Source: Mucilaginibacter sp. PAMB04168 (lineage in GTDB: Bacteria > Bacteroidota > Bacteroidia > Sphingobacteriales > Sphingobacteriaceae). From it: DNA of 64,000 nt. The notes under the pieces were generated by a model that was given only the letters and a program-made list of their open reading frames with translations, did no database searches and was not told where the DNA came from. Position 1 is the first letter of the stretch. Each line of letters begins with the position of its first letter. Below are positions 1-8,345 of this stretch, one piece after another. Location of the stretch: positions 5,022,001-5,086,000 of the forward strand of contig NZ_CP155079.2 in assembly GCF_039634365.2 (NCBI RefSeq), given 5' to 3'. The position numbers and the translations under genes are program-made.

Positions 1-223
1 TAGCCGAAGAAAGGGCCATACGCCGTGGCCTGCCATCAAGGTAATACTCCAAAACCTTGTACAGCACGGAGCCAGAGTCGGGTTCGCGTACTACGCGGGT
101 ATAATCGGCGCTATCGCGTTGTGTTACCTGCCTGCCGTTGTTCTTAAAGAAATATACATTTTGGCGCTGTGCACTCGCTGCCATGCAGCTCATTATCAGG
201 AAACCTACAAGTAAGTATTTCAT
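1..223 (-). CDS. Secreted protein, 5' part only, paralogue of the next gene
   Basis: The 5' part of a reverse-strand gene whose 3' end lies beyond position 1. It starts at ATG 223 with a signal peptide (MKYLLVGFLIMSCMAASAQ, with AQ as the likely end) and then reads QNVYFFKNNG, DSADY and PDSGS. The same elements occur in the same order in the gene at 250..1221 (QQVFYFRNDG, DSADF, PDSGS), so the two are tandem paralogues 26 nt apart and probably co-transcribed. By analogy the missing part may hold MORN-like repeats and a TonB C-terminal domain, but that cannot be seen here. It is probably periplasmic or outer-membrane associated. Confidence 0.8.
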   Translation of the reverse strand, partial: MKYLLVGFLIMSCMAASAQRQNVYFFKNNGRQVTQRDSADYTRVVREPDSGSVLYKVLEYYLDGRPRRMALSSA

Positions 224-249
224 CTTAAGCTTTACTAAACATACAAATT

Positions 250-1221
250 TTACTTAGCTCCCTTGGCCGGCGTACCGAAAGTAGTAGAAACTATCCATGA
301 GGAGTTAATGGGCAAACCATTACGGATAGCCGGTTTCCAGTTTGGCGAACTATTGATTGCAGTAGTTATGATCTTATTGATCTCAGGTGTAATGTTACCT
401 AAAAAGCGACCGTTGCTTACCTTGCCTGTCTTATCAACCATAAAAGACATAACACCTATGCTTGATTTGTTTTTGAGCGTTGCCGGGTATTTAAACTTCT
501 TTTTGATGTAGGCTATAAAGGCTGCATCGCCGCCTTTAAACTCCGGAGATTGCTGCCGGCTGGTGTAAGTATACCGCGTACCGGTCCCCGTAACGCAATA
601 GCCTGAAACGAATTTGCCATCGCGGTAAAGGTCGGTGTAGGTAACTTTTTCGCTGGGGTAGCCGCCGTGCCATTCTCCATCAGGATGGCCGTTTTTTACC
701 GGGCCCTCTTCACTTATGGCACCTGTTAACATGTTGTAATCCACATAACGGCCATTACCATCGGTAACCAGTGCGGCACTTGTGGTATCCATGCAGCTTA
801 CAATTCTTACTTTTTCTTCAGGAGATTTAGTGGCGGTTGTGTCATACTCCAGCGTGGCATGCAGTTTACCGTTGGGATAAAACAGGAACCCAGTGCCTAT
901 CAAAGCTCCCTGGGTATAAGTTAAAACCGATTCGCGCTTACCGTTACTGTAGTAAGTTACCGCCTGGCCTTCAAATGTCGGCGGATCAATGGTAGATGAC
1001 TTACCCATCATTTTGGGCTTGCTGTTGCGGTAAAAATCGGTAATACCAAATAAGGTAGACCCAGAATCGGGTAGGCTAACGGCGCGGATAAAATCGGCAC
1101 TATCAACCAGGGGCACCTTAGTACCATCGTTGCGGAAGTAAAATACTTGTTGGGTTTTTGCTTTTTGAGCCAGACACAAAGTTGCTGTAAACAAACAGCA
1201 TACGGCTAATATATACTTCAT
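250..1221 (-). CDS. Secreted protein with MORN/YwqK-like repeats and a TonB C-terminal-like domain
   Basis: A 323-residue protein with a signal peptide ending near LCLAQ. Residues of about 85-210 hold repeated G-K-x-x-x-x-x-Y-x-x-G patterns (YYSNGKRESVLTY, FYPNGKLHATLEY, DGEWHGGYPSEK) resembling MORN/YwqK repeats. Residues of about 228-318 look like a TonB_C domain (FKGGDAAFIAYIKKKFKYP, then VDKTGKVS and a closing WKPAIRNG segment). In Bacteroidota such proteins are often annotated as TonB-family energy transducers, but this one lacks the N-terminal TM anchor and proline-rich stretch of true TonB, so coupling to ExbBD is doubtful. It lies directly upstream of its truncated-by-window paralogue. 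Confidence 0.8.
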   Translation of the reverse strand: MKYILAVCCLFTATLCLAQKAKTQQVFYFRNDGTKVPLVDSADFIRAVSLPDSGSTLFGITDFYRNSKPKMMGKSSTIDPPTFEGQAVTYYSNGKRESVLTYTQGALIGTGFLFYPNGKLHATLEYDTTATKSPEEKVRIVSCMDTTSAALVTDGNGRYVDYNMLTGAISEEGPVKNGHPDGEWHGGYPSEKVTYTDLYRDGKFVSGYCVTGTGTRYTYTSRQQSPEFKGGDAAFIAYIKKKFKYPATLKNKSSIGVMSFMVDKTGKVSNGRFLGNITPEINKIITTAINSSPNWKPAIRNGLPINSSWIVSTTFGTPAKGAK

Positions 1222-1254
1222 TGGTTTTAATTCAAATAGATTGGGGCTCCTAAT

Positions 1255-1605
1255 CTATCGAATTAATTTATTATCTGTATCAGGAAAAACTAAAATTGGT
1301 TCGTACTTGCGGGCCTCGTCCATTTCCATGTATGCGTATGACATAATAATCACAATATCGCCCACCGCCGCTAAACGTGCTGTAGCGCCGTTTAAGCATA
1401 TCGTACCGCTTCCCCGCTCGCCTTTTATTACATAAGTTTCAAAGCGTGCACCGTTATTATTGTTCACAATCTGCACCTTCTCGTTCGGGATAATATTTGC
1501 CGCCTCTATCAAATCCTCATCAATTGTAATGCTGCCTACATAGTTAAGCTCGGCCTGCGTTACCTTAGCACGATGAATTTTGGATTTTAACACCTCAATA
1601 ATCAT
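1255..1605 (-). CDS. panD: Aspartate 1-decarboxylase
   Basis: A 116-residue pyruvoyl enzyme that converts aspartate to beta-alanine for pantothenate synthesis in the cytoplasm. The self-processing site is visible as YVGSITID with Gly24-Ser25, exactly where family members are cleaved to make the pyruvoyl group. The region N-G-A-T-A-R, residues 73-78, is also typical. Full length for the family. It lies 36 nt downstream of panC on the same strand, so panC-panD form an operon that supplies both substrates' chemistry for pantothenate. Confidence 0.97.
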   Translation of the reverse strand: MIIEVLKSKIHRAKVTQAELNYVGSITIDEDLIEAANIIPNEKVQIVNNNNGARFETYVIKGERGSGTICLNGATARLAAVGDIVIIMSYAYMEMDEARKYEPILVFPDTDNKLIR

Positions 1606-1641
1606 AAAGCAAAGTTAGTAATTAAAAATAACAGCACGTTA

Positions 1642-2481
1642 TCACCGTATTATCACATTATCAATGAGCCGGGTATTGCCTACCCTGGCGGCAACCAACG
1701 CCACTATGCTGTTGCTACTGCTGTTAGCTTCACGCAATGTTTCACCATCAGCTATCTCAAAATATTCCAATTGTGTACCAGGTTCATGGCTAATCAGATC
1801 GGCGGCTTGCTGCTGGATATTTGTTAAAGCCTCGCCACCGTCAAAACCTGTCTTTGCCTGTATTAACGCTTTGGATAGAACGAGTGAATGCAACCGGTCA
1901 TCGGCCGTTAAGTGGATATTGCGTGAACTCATGGCCAAACCATCGGCCTCACGCTCAATAGGGCACATTACCAGTTTAACCGGCAGCCCAAGTAGGCTAA
2001 TCATACGGCTTATTACCATAACCTGCTGGTAGTCTTTCTGACCGAAAAAGGCAAGGTCGGGCTTTACAATATCGAACAGTTTATGCACAACCTGCATTAC
2101 ACCTTGGTAATGCCCTGGCCTAAACTTGCCTTCCAGCAGATGCTCCAGTTCGCCTATATCCAAATGCCAGTTTTCATTGTCGGCATACATTTCTGTAACA
2201 GCCGGATTAAACAGAACATCGCAACCGGCCTGCTCTAATTTTTGAATATCGGCTTCAATAGGGCGCGGATATTTGTCGAGGTCTTTAGGGTCGTTAAACT
2301 GCGTGGGGTTCACAAAGATGCTGCAAACAACTACGCTGGCCTGCTGCTGCGCCTGCGCCAGTAAGGAGAGGTGCCCCTGGTGCAAAGCACCCATAGTGGG
2401 CACAAAACCAACAGTTTTACCAGCACTTTTCAGCTGATGCAGGTATTGGCTAACCTCGTTTTTGGTGGTAAAAATTTTCAA
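1642..2481 (-). CDS. panC: Pantothenate synthetase
   Basis: A 279-residue cytoplasmic ligase that joins pantoate and beta-alanine with ATP. The nucleotidyltransferase signature PTMGALHQGHLSL sits at residues 28-40, followed by VSIFVNPTQF-like (CSIFVNPTQFN) and FGQKDYQQ, which carry the pantoate and ATP contacts. The length matches the family. It is the first gene of panC-panD and diverges from the GT5-like gene at 2641; a promoter matching the Bacteroidota consensus lies just upstream (2507-2538). panB is not in this window. Confidence 0.97.
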   Translation of the reverse strand: MKIFTTKNEVSQYLHQLKSAGKTVGFVPTMGALHQGHLSLLAQAQQQASVVVCSIFVNPTQFNDPKDLDKYPRPIEADIQKLEQAGCDVLFNPAVTEMYADNENWHLDIGELEHLLEGKFRPGHYQGVMQVVHKLFDIVKPDLAFFGQKDYQQVMVISRMISLLGLPVKLVMCPIEREADGLAMSSRNIHLTADDRLHSLVLSKALIQAKTGFDGGEALTNIQQQAADLISHEPGTQLEYFEIADGETLREANSSSNSIVALVAARVGNTRLIDNVIIR

Positions 2482-2506
2482 CTATTGTATAATTAAAAAA
2501 AGTGGG

Positions 2507-2538
2507 CAAAGGTGTGTAATTACTTTATGAAAACCAAA
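2507..2538 (-). promoter_or_regulatory. Promoter of panC-panD
   Basis: On the reverse strand TTTG (2538-2535) is followed after 20 nt by CACCTTTG (2514-2507). This matches the Bacteroidota primary-sigma pattern TTTG-N19/20-TAnnTTTG with one mismatch. It lies 26 nt upstream of the panC ATG. Confidence 0.55.
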
Positions 2539-2554
2539 AGTACTTGCATAATTC

Positions 2555-2586
2555 ATTGATAGTTCATAAGATAATGTGTATATTTG
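2555..2586 (+). promoter_or_regulatory. Promoter of the GT5-like/DUF4270 unit
   Basis: ATTG (2555-2558), 20 nt, then TATATTTG (2579-2586), a perfect TAnnTTTG -7 element. It lies 54 nt upstream of ATG 2641 and some 17 nt from the -33 element of the divergent panC promoter, so the two promoters are nearly back to back. Confidence 0.6.
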
Positions 2587-2640
2587 CACACTCAAAAATT
2601 TTTTTTGACTTCTTACATATAACTTAATTTTGATACAGAG

Positions 2641-3465
2641 ATGGGTAAATCTAAGCTTTTGTTCATAACTCATGAAATGTCTCCCTTCCTTGAACTCACC
2701 AAAATTTCTGAAATAACCCGCCAGCTGCCCCAGGCTATGCAGGATAAGGGTTTTGAAATTCGCATCCTGATGCCGCGTTTCGGGAACATTAATGAGCGCC
2801 GGAACAGGCTGCATGAAGTGATACGTTTGTCGGGAATGAATATCATTATTAATGACAATGACAATCCTTTAATTATTAAAGTAGCATCAATACCTGCGGC
2901 CCGTATGCAGGTGTATTTTCTGGATAACGAGGAGTACTTTCAACGCAAGCATGTGTTTGGCGACAAAGACGGTAAATTTTACGCCGATAACGATGAGCGC
3001 ATGATTTTCTTTTGCAAAGGCGCACTGGAAACGGTTAAAAAGTTAGGCTGGTCGCCAGATGTGGTACATTGCCACGGTTGGATGAGTGCCCTTGTGCCGG
3101 CTTACCTGAAAACCACTTATAAGGATGATCCTACTTTTAAACACTCAAAGGTAGTTTATTCTATATATGAAAACGCCTTTACAGACGTTTTAAATGCTGA
3201 ATTTGCCCAAAAAGCAGTAATGAGCGACATGACCGAGCAAAACACTGAGTTATTTAAACCAGGCACTAACAATGCCCTTCACCAAGGTGCTGTACAGTAC
3301 AGTGATGCGGTAGTGTTGGCAAGCGAAACTATTGACACTGAAGTGTTAAATTATGTTAAAAACAGCCAAAAACCGGTTTTAGAATTTAATTCGACTGCTG
3401 ATTTCGAAAATTATTACAATTTTTACGACGAAATTACCAACGACGAATTGGTGAACGTTGCATAA
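2641..3465 (+). CDS. GT5-like (glycogen/starch synthase N-domain) protein, half length
   Basis: A 274-residue protein similar to the N-terminal Rossmann domain of GT5 glycogen/starch synthases (LLFITHEMSPF, ILMPRFGNI, DVVHCHGWMSALVPAYLK from residue 140). Full GlgA is near 480 residues, and the C-terminal GT domain that completes the nucleotide-sugar site is absent with a clean stop codon. The K-x-G-G-L motif that binds ADP-glucose near the N-terminus of GlgA is also missing; the matching segment reads EMSPFLELTKISEI. It is therefore probably not an active glycogen synthase by itself. It is followed after 15 nt by a DUF4270 lipoprotein and they are likely co-transcribed. Its role is unknown. 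Confidence 0.85.
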   Translation: MGKSKLLFITHEMSPFLELTKISEITRQLPQAMQDKGFEIRILMPRFGNINERRNRLHEVIRLSGMNIIINDNDNPLIIKVASIPAARMQVYFLDNEEYFQRKHVFGDKDGKFYADNDERMIFFCKGALETVKKLGWSPDVVHCHGWMSALVPAYLKTTYKDDPTFKHSKVVYSIYENAFTDVLNAEFAQKAVMSDMTEQNTELFKPGTNNALHQGAVQYSDAVVLASETIDTEVLNYVKNSQKPVLEFNSTADFENYYNFYDEITNDELVNVA

Positions 3466-3480
3466 GATTTGAAAGTAAAT

Positions 3481-4932
3481 ATGAAATTTATAAGACTAGA
3501 CTTATTAACCTTGTTGATAAGTCTTTTTATTTTAGGTAGCTGTAAAAATCAGAATGAAGTTGGTCTCCCGGTGGGCGATCAGCAACTGAATGGCTCCTTG
3601 CTGGTTTATGATAATATCGTGGTAAAAACGGATACCGATAACGTATCAACTGCATCAAACCCAGCCCAAACTCCGCTAGCCTCGTTTAACGACCCGGCTT
3701 TAGGACTTACTGATGCCAATATTGCTAGCAGCCTTAATTTACCAACGGCTGCGGCATCGTATACGGTACCCACAGGCACTATTACTACCGATTCGGTAAT
3801 TATGGAGCTACGGTATACACAGGGTTTTTACGGAGATACGTTAAACTCAAGGTATAAAGTTAATGTATACCAGCTGGATGAAAAGCCCAGTCCCAGTCAG
3901 CTTTATTATGCCAACAAAGAATGGAAAGTAAAGACCACCTTATTAAATGATCCGGCCAGAACAGGCATTTTTAATGCGCGCCCTAATACAAAAATTAAGG
4001 TTACTCAAATTGTAAAAGGCGGTAAGGACACGCTTAAGAATATTGCTGCACACATAAGAGTTCCGTTAAACAAAACGTTTATCCCCGGCTTCCTGTTTAA
4101 CACGCCTACAGCCGTTACCTCCAACACCGCCTTTCAGAATGCGACTAATGGCATATACCTTGATCTTGAACGCAGCCAAGCTTCTGAGATTGGTGGTACG
4201 ATGATGGTAAACCTCGACTCGAGCAGTGTAAAAGTGTATTACCGCGTAAACAATGCCGGGGCACTTGATACGGGTGTAGTAACGCTGCCTTTTAACGTAA
4301 GCGCTGCAGAGGTAAGAAATAAGTATGCCGATTTAAGAAATTATTCAGCTGAGGTTAAAAGTGCCATCAGCAGTACCACGTCTAACGACGTGTTCTATTT
4401 ACAGGGCTTAGCCGGCTTGCGTGCAAAACTTACCTTCCCTAACGTAAAAACGATGCTTGGTGCGGGGGTTGACCTCAACACCATAGCCATTAACCGGGCC
4501 GAGCTGGTCATTACGGCCAAGCCAGGTACAGATATTCCTTTTGCGCCGCAACCCTTATTAACGTTGTACAGGTTAGATTTAGCCAAGCAACGGCAACGGG
4601 TGCCTGATGCTAATGCTACTTATAGCTCAACAAGCGGCCTTACACCGCTCGACGCCCGCTTTTTCAGTGCGGCTGCTTTTGGCGGCGAGTACAGAAGCGA
4701 TAAAAAAGAGTATCACTTCTTACTGACTGGTTACCTTCAAGACTTGCTCAAAGGCAAACTTGAGAATGAGGGCCTGTATGTAGGCACAATCGACGTCACA
4801 AACCGCCTTTCTGTTGGGGTGGTTGATGTAGCGCCAACCATAGCCACAGCTGGCAGAACTATAGCGGTAGGCAGCGACAAGAGCTCGCCGTACAGGATTA
4901 AGCTCAACGTTATTTATACCAAGAACAACTAA
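3481..4932 (+). CDS. DUF4270 family lipoprotein
   Basis: A 483-residue exported lipoprotein: MKFIRLDLLTLLISLFILG is followed by the lipobox Cys in LGSC. The beta-rich body, including the opening LPVGDQQLNG and the strand SVIMELRYTQGFYGD, fits DUF4270, a Bacteroidota family of unknown function. An in-frame TTG exists at 3469, but ATG 3481 gives a textbook lipoprotein signal and is preferred. It lies 15 nt after the GT5-like gene and ends at a strong hairpin terminator. Confidence 0.85.
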   Translation: MKFIRLDLLTLLISLFILGSCKNQNEVGLPVGDQQLNGSLLVYDNIVVKTDTDNVSTASNPAQTPLASFNDPALGLTDANIASSLNLPTAAASYTVPTGTITTDSVIMELRYTQGFYGDTLNSRYKVNVYQLDEKPSPSQLYYANKEWKVKTTLLNDPARTGIFNARPNTKIKVTQIVKGGKDTLKNIAAHIRVPLNKTFIPGFLFNTPTAVTSNTAFQNATNGIYLDLERSQASEIGGTMMVNLDSSSVKVYYRVNNAGALDTGVVTLPFNVSAAEVRNKYADLRNYSAEVKSAISSTTSNDVFYLQGLAGLRAKLTFPNVKTMLGAGVDLNTIAINRAELVITAKPGTDIPFAPQPLLTLYRLDLAKQRQRVPDANATYSSTSGLTPLDARFFSAAAFGGEYRSDKKEYHFLLTGYLQDLLKGKLENEGLYVGTIDVTNRLSVGVVDVAPTIATAGRTIAVGSDKSSPYRIKLNVIYTKNN

Positions 4933-4950
4933 GTTATACTGATAATAACT

Positions 4951-4993
4951 ATGGCATAAAAAATCCCCGCACAACGGGGATTTTTTATGCCAT
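4951..4993. terminator. Bidirectional intrinsic terminator
   Basis: A perfect 19-bp inverted repeat (4951-4969 and 4975-4993) with a 5-nt loop, flanking A6 and T6 runs inside the stem. It closes the DUF4270 unit and insulates glmS. Confidence 0.9.
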
Positions 4994-5015
4994 AGTAAAT
5001 TTGAAACATTAGCGG

Positions 5016-5023
5016 TAACTTTG
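5016..5023 (+). promoter_or_regulatory. -7 element of the glmS promoter
   Basis: TAACTTTG matches TAnnTTTG. No good TTTG stands at the usual spacing; an ATTTG lies only 12 nt upstream. It is 51 nt before the glmS ATG. Confidence 0.4.
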
Positions 5024-5074
5024 CTTTTACAGCATACCATTTTAGCTGTTTACACATTATATTAAACTCTTTTT

Positions 5075-6910
5075 ATGTGCGGAATTGTAGGTTACGTAGG
5101 CTATAGAGACGCCTACCCTATTATAATCAAAGGCCTGCACCGGTTGGAGTACCGGGGATATGACAGCGCCGGTGTAGCGTTGCTGGATAAAGACTTAAAG
5201 GTTTATAAAAAGACCGGTAAGGTTAGCGACCTCGAAGACTTCGTTAAAGGTATTGAAATGAAGGGCTCATTGGGCATGGGCCATACACGCTGGGCCACAC
5301 ACGGTGCGCCAAGTGACCGTAACTCACACCCTCACTCATCGGGCAACCGTAAGCTTTCTATCATACACAACGGTATTATTGAAAACTATGCGGTAATTAA
5401 AGAGACCCTGCTAGCCAAAGGCCACATTTTTAAAAGCGATACCGATACTGAAGTACTGATTCATTTTATTGAAGACATACAGCAGGAAACCGGCCTTGAA
5501 CTGCGCGAAGCTGTGCGTATTGCGCTTAACAAGGTGGTAGGTGCTTATGCTATTGTAATTATGAGTGCCGATGAGCCCGATCAGCTTATTGCAGCACGCA
5601 AAGGCAGCCCCATGGTAATTGGTGTTGGCGAAGGGGAGTACTTTATAGCCTCAGATGCTACGCCTATTGTAGAGTACACTAAAAATGTAATCTACTTAAA
5701 TGATAATGAGATTGCTTACATACGCCGCAATGATCTGCTGATTAAGAACATTGACAACACCGTTCAAACGCCATATATACAACACCTCGAGCTACAGCTC
5801 GAAATGCTGGAAAAAGGCGGTTATGAACACTTTATGCTCAAAGAAATTTACGAGCAACCCCGTTCTATACGCGATTGTATGCGCGGCCGCATCTATCCAA
5901 CCCAAGGCAAAGTACAACTGGGCGGTATAAAGGAATACACAGATAAGCTGAAAAACGTAGATCGCATCATCATTGTTGCCTGTGGTACCTCATGGCATGC
6001 GGGCTTGGTGGGCGAATATTTAATTGAGGAGTATGCACGTGTACCTGTTGAGGTAGAGTATGCTTCTGAATTCAGATATCGGAACCCCATTATCAGCGAG
6101 AAGGACTTGGTGATTGCTATCTCGCAGTCGGGTGAAACAGCCGATACCATGGCCGCAATTGAGCTAGCAAAGGAGAAAGGCGCTACTATATTCGGAATTT
6201 GCAACGTGGTGGGTGCTTCTATTCCACGTATTACACACGCGGGTGTATACACGCACGCTGGTCCTGAGATTGGCGTAGCGTCAACCAAGGCATTTACGGC
6301 ACAGGTAAGTGTTTTAACGCTCATAGCGTTTTACATTGCACAGCAACGTGGCGCTATAACCCGCAACAAACTGGTCGAACTGTTAACAGAGCTTGATGAG
6401 ATACCTGAACTGGTTGAACGTGCACTTAAAGCTAATGAGCATATTGAGAAAATAGCCGAAAAGTTTAAGAACAGCAACAACTGCTTGTTCCTGGGCAGAG
6501 GCAGTTCGTTCCCGGTGGCCCTGGAGGGCGCTTTAAAGCTTAAGGAGATCTCTTACATACATGCCGAGGGTTATCCTGCTGCTGAAATGAAACACGGCCC
6601 TATCGCCTTAATTGACGAAGACATGCCGGTTGTGGTAATTGCAACCAAGCATTCATCTTATGAGAAGGTGATTAGCAACATACAGGAGGTAAAAGCGCGT
6701 GGCGGCCATATTATAGCTATCGTAACCGAAGGAGATACCGAGGTAAAAAGCATGGCCGACTATGTAATTGAAATACCACCAACCGCCGAGCCTTTTGTGC
6801 CTTTACTGGCCACTATACCGCTGCAATTACTGGCTTACCATATTGCCGTAATGCGTGGCTGTAACGTTGACCAGCCACGTAACCTGGCCAAATCGGTTAC
6901 GGTAGAATAA
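5075..6910 (+). CDS. glmS: Glutamine--fructose-6-phosphate aminotransferase (isomerizing)
   Basis: A 611-residue cytoplasmic enzyme that makes glucosamine-6-phosphate from fructose-6-phosphate and glutamine, the entry to peptidoglycan and LPS aminosugars. After Met removal Cys2 becomes the N-terminal nucleophile (MCGIVGYVG). The glutaminase domain has GHTRWATHG and HNGIIENY. Two SIS domains follow, with CGTSWHAG, SQSGETADT, ASTKAFTAQ and GRGSSFPVALEGALKLKE. The C-terminus ends in the conserved DQPRNLAKSVTVE. Full length. It is transcribed alone between two terminators. Confidence 0.98.
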   Translation: MCGIVGYVGYRDAYPIIIKGLHRLEYRGYDSAGVALLDKDLKVYKKTGKVSDLEDFVKGIEMKGSLGMGHTRWATHGAPSDRNSHPHSSGNRKLSIIHNGIIENYAVIKETLLAKGHIFKSDTDTEVLIHFIEDIQQETGLELREAVRIALNKVVGAYAIVIMSADEPDQLIAARKGSPMVIGVGEGEYFIASDATPIVEYTKNVIYLNDNEIAYIRRNDLLIKNIDNTVQTPYIQHLELQLEMLEKGGYEHFMLKEIYEQPRSIRDCMRGRIYPTQGKVQLGGIKEYTDKLKNVDRIIIVACGTSWHAGLVGEYLIEEYARVPVEVEYASEFRYRNPIISEKDLVIAISQSGETADTMAAIELAKEKGATIFGICNVVGASIPRITHAGVYTHAGPEIGVASTKAFTAQVSVLTLIAFYIAQQRGAITRNKLVELLTELDEIPELVERALKANEHIEKIAEKFKNSNNCLFLGRGSSFPVALEGALKLKEISYIHAEGYPAAEMKHGPIALIDEDMPVVVIATKHSSYEKVISNIQEVKARGGHIIAIVTEGDTEVKSMADYVIEIPPTAEPFVPLLATIPLQLLAYHIAVMRGCNVDQPRNLAKSVTVE

Positions 6911-6913
6911 TCT

Positions 6914-6942
6914 AAAAGGCGATCACATTCTGATCGCCTTTT
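6914..6942 (+). terminator. Intrinsic terminator of glmS
   Basis: A 12-bp stem (AAAAGGCGATCA, loop CATTC, TGATCGCCTTTT) with a T run continuing to 6945, starting 4 nt after the glmS stop codon. Confidence 0.9.
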
Positions 6943-7005
6943 TTTATAAAGATTTTGCCAATAGATTTTATTGATAGATATTTATCACGTCAATCAAAAT
7001 CATCT

Positions 7006-7941
7006 ATGACCATTACTCAGCTTGAATACATAGTAGCCGTAGATACTTATAAGAGTTTTATACTAGCTGCCGAAAAGTGCTTTGTTACACAGCCTACCCT
7101 AAGTATGCAGGTGCAGAAGCTGGAAGACATGCTGGGAGTAAAAATATTTGATCGCGCGCGTCAGCCCATTTCGGCTACCGAGGTTGGAGCCGAAATTATA
7201 GCTCAGGCCCGCGTAATGCTGGCCGAGAGCTATAAGATTAAAGAAATTGTCACCGACCGGCAAAAGGAGCTGTCGGGCGATCTGAAGATTGGCATTATCC
7301 CAACCATTGCCCCTTACCTGTTACCCCGAATTATTACCCGTTTTATTGAAAAGTACCCGCAGGTTAAGTTGGTTGTTTGGGAACAAAATACCGAGCAGAT
7401 TATCCAGCAATTAAAAATGGGCGTAATTGATTGCGGTATTCTTTCTACCCCGCTACATGAAAACGCGCTGACTGAAATACCGGTATTTTACGAGAATTTT
7501 GTAGCCTATACTTCCAAAGCCAGTAAGCTTTACAAAAAGAAAAACATTAGTCCGGAGGATATTGACGTAGAAGAGTTGTGGGTATTGGATGAGGGCCATT
7601 GCATGCGCGAACAGGTATTAAATATTTGCCAGCGGCGCAAATCAACCAAAGGCTTTCAGCACTTTGAATATAATACCGGGAGCGTAGATACATTGAAACG
7701 GATGGTAGATCAGAATAACGGCGCCACCATTTTACCCGAATTGGCTTTAGACGATCTGAATGAAAAGCAGATGGACCGGATACGCTATTTTAAAGCGCCT
7801 GAACCGGCCCGTGAAGTTAGTATTGTGATACAACGCAACTTTCTAAAACGCCGTATTATTGAAGCCTTAAAGAATGAGATACTACACTTTATACCTAAAA
7901 AGCTTCGCACTAAAAAGAAAAAGGACGTAATAGATATATAA
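7006..7941 (+). CDS. oxyR: OxyR-type LysR-family peroxide-response regulator
   Basis: A 311-residue LysR regulator with an N-terminal winged HTH (MTITQLEYIVAV, FVTQPTLSMQVQKLE) and a periplasmic-binding-like sensor domain. The sensor holds LDEGHCMREQVLNICQ. Counted from ATG 7006, its cysteines are Cys199 and Cys208, the same numbers as the peroxide-sensing disulfide pair of E. coli OxyR, which strongly supports both the assignment and this start. A TTG at 6955 in frame would add 17 residues and is rejected. It would activate catalase or peroxiredoxin genes, none of which lie in this window. Convergent with the small acidic gene after it. Confidence 0.93.
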   Translation: MTITQLEYIVAVDTYKSFILAAEKCFVTQPTLSMQVQKLEDMLGVKIFDRARQPISATEVGAEIIAQARVMLAESYKIKEIVTDRQKELSGDLKIGIIPTIAPYLLPRIITRFIEKYPQVKLVVWEQNTEQIIQQLKMGVIDCGILSTPLHENALTEIPVFYENFVAYTSKASKLYKKKNISPEDIDVEELWVLDEGHCMREQVLNICQRRKSTKGFQHFEYNTGSVDTLKRMVDQNNGATILPELALDDLNEKQMDRIRYFKAPEPAREVSIVIQRNFLKRRIIEALKNEILHFIPKKLRTKKKKDVIDI

Positions 7942-7952
7942 GCGGCAAAGAC

Positions 7953-8183
7953 TTATTTAGGTAACACTTCATTCGGTAAGTGGTCATCATCTGCCGGGTC
8001 TAATTCCTTAGAGTCCTCATTTACGCGTAGTTCATACAGATCTTCTTCGTCCTGCATCTCATCGTCAAATGCATCGTCATCATCATCGGCCAGGCTTTCT
8101 TCTGATGGATCGTGTGGCGTGGCCATAGCCCGGTAGGCTATAATATCCTGCCAATCGGCAGCTTGTTCCATAGTAACTATCAT
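7953..8183 (-). CDS. Small acidic protein of unknown function
   Basis: A protein of 76 residues from ATG 8183 (MIVTMEQAADWQDII). The C-terminal two thirds are highly acidic, with clusters such as DDDDDAFDDE and DEEDLYEL. I recognise no family. A TTG at 8213 in frame would add ten residues (MLLFNNKACI) and is less likely. It has no signal peptide or membrane segment, so a cytoplasmic location is expected. It converges on oxyR with an 11-nt gap. Its coding status rests on a clean ORF and even residue use, not on homology. Confidence 0.55.
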   Translation of the reverse strand: MIVTMEQAADWQDIIAYRAMATPHDPSEESLADDDDDAFDDEMQDEEDLYELRVNEDSKELDPADDDHLPNEVLPK

Positions 8184-8291
8184 AATACAGGCTTTATTGT
8201 TGAACAGTAACAAGCCGGCAAATGTTTATGTTTAGTGTGCTTATTAATGCGTGACCAATAAGCAAGCATTGAAACAAGCCCTGTCGCAAAT

Positions 8292-8321
8292 AAAAAAGAC
8301 CAGCCAGCGCTAGTCTCTTTT
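8292..8321 (-). terminator. Intrinsic terminator of the M20 peptidase operon
   Basis: On the reverse strand a 13-bp stem (two G-U pairs) with a GCTG loop is followed by T6. It lies 25 nt after the stop codon of the M20 gene. Its core CCAGCGCTAGTCTC (8304-8317 on the forward strand) recurs in another terminator at 52674-52687. Confidence 0.8.
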
Positions 8322-8345
8322 CTATTCACGATTGTTTTAAAATGC

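Noticed and set aside
6955..7005. TTG-initiated extension of oxyR
   Set aside because: Starting at ATG 7006 puts the sensor cysteines at 199 and 208, as in E. coli OxyR, and the extension runs next to the glmS terminator.
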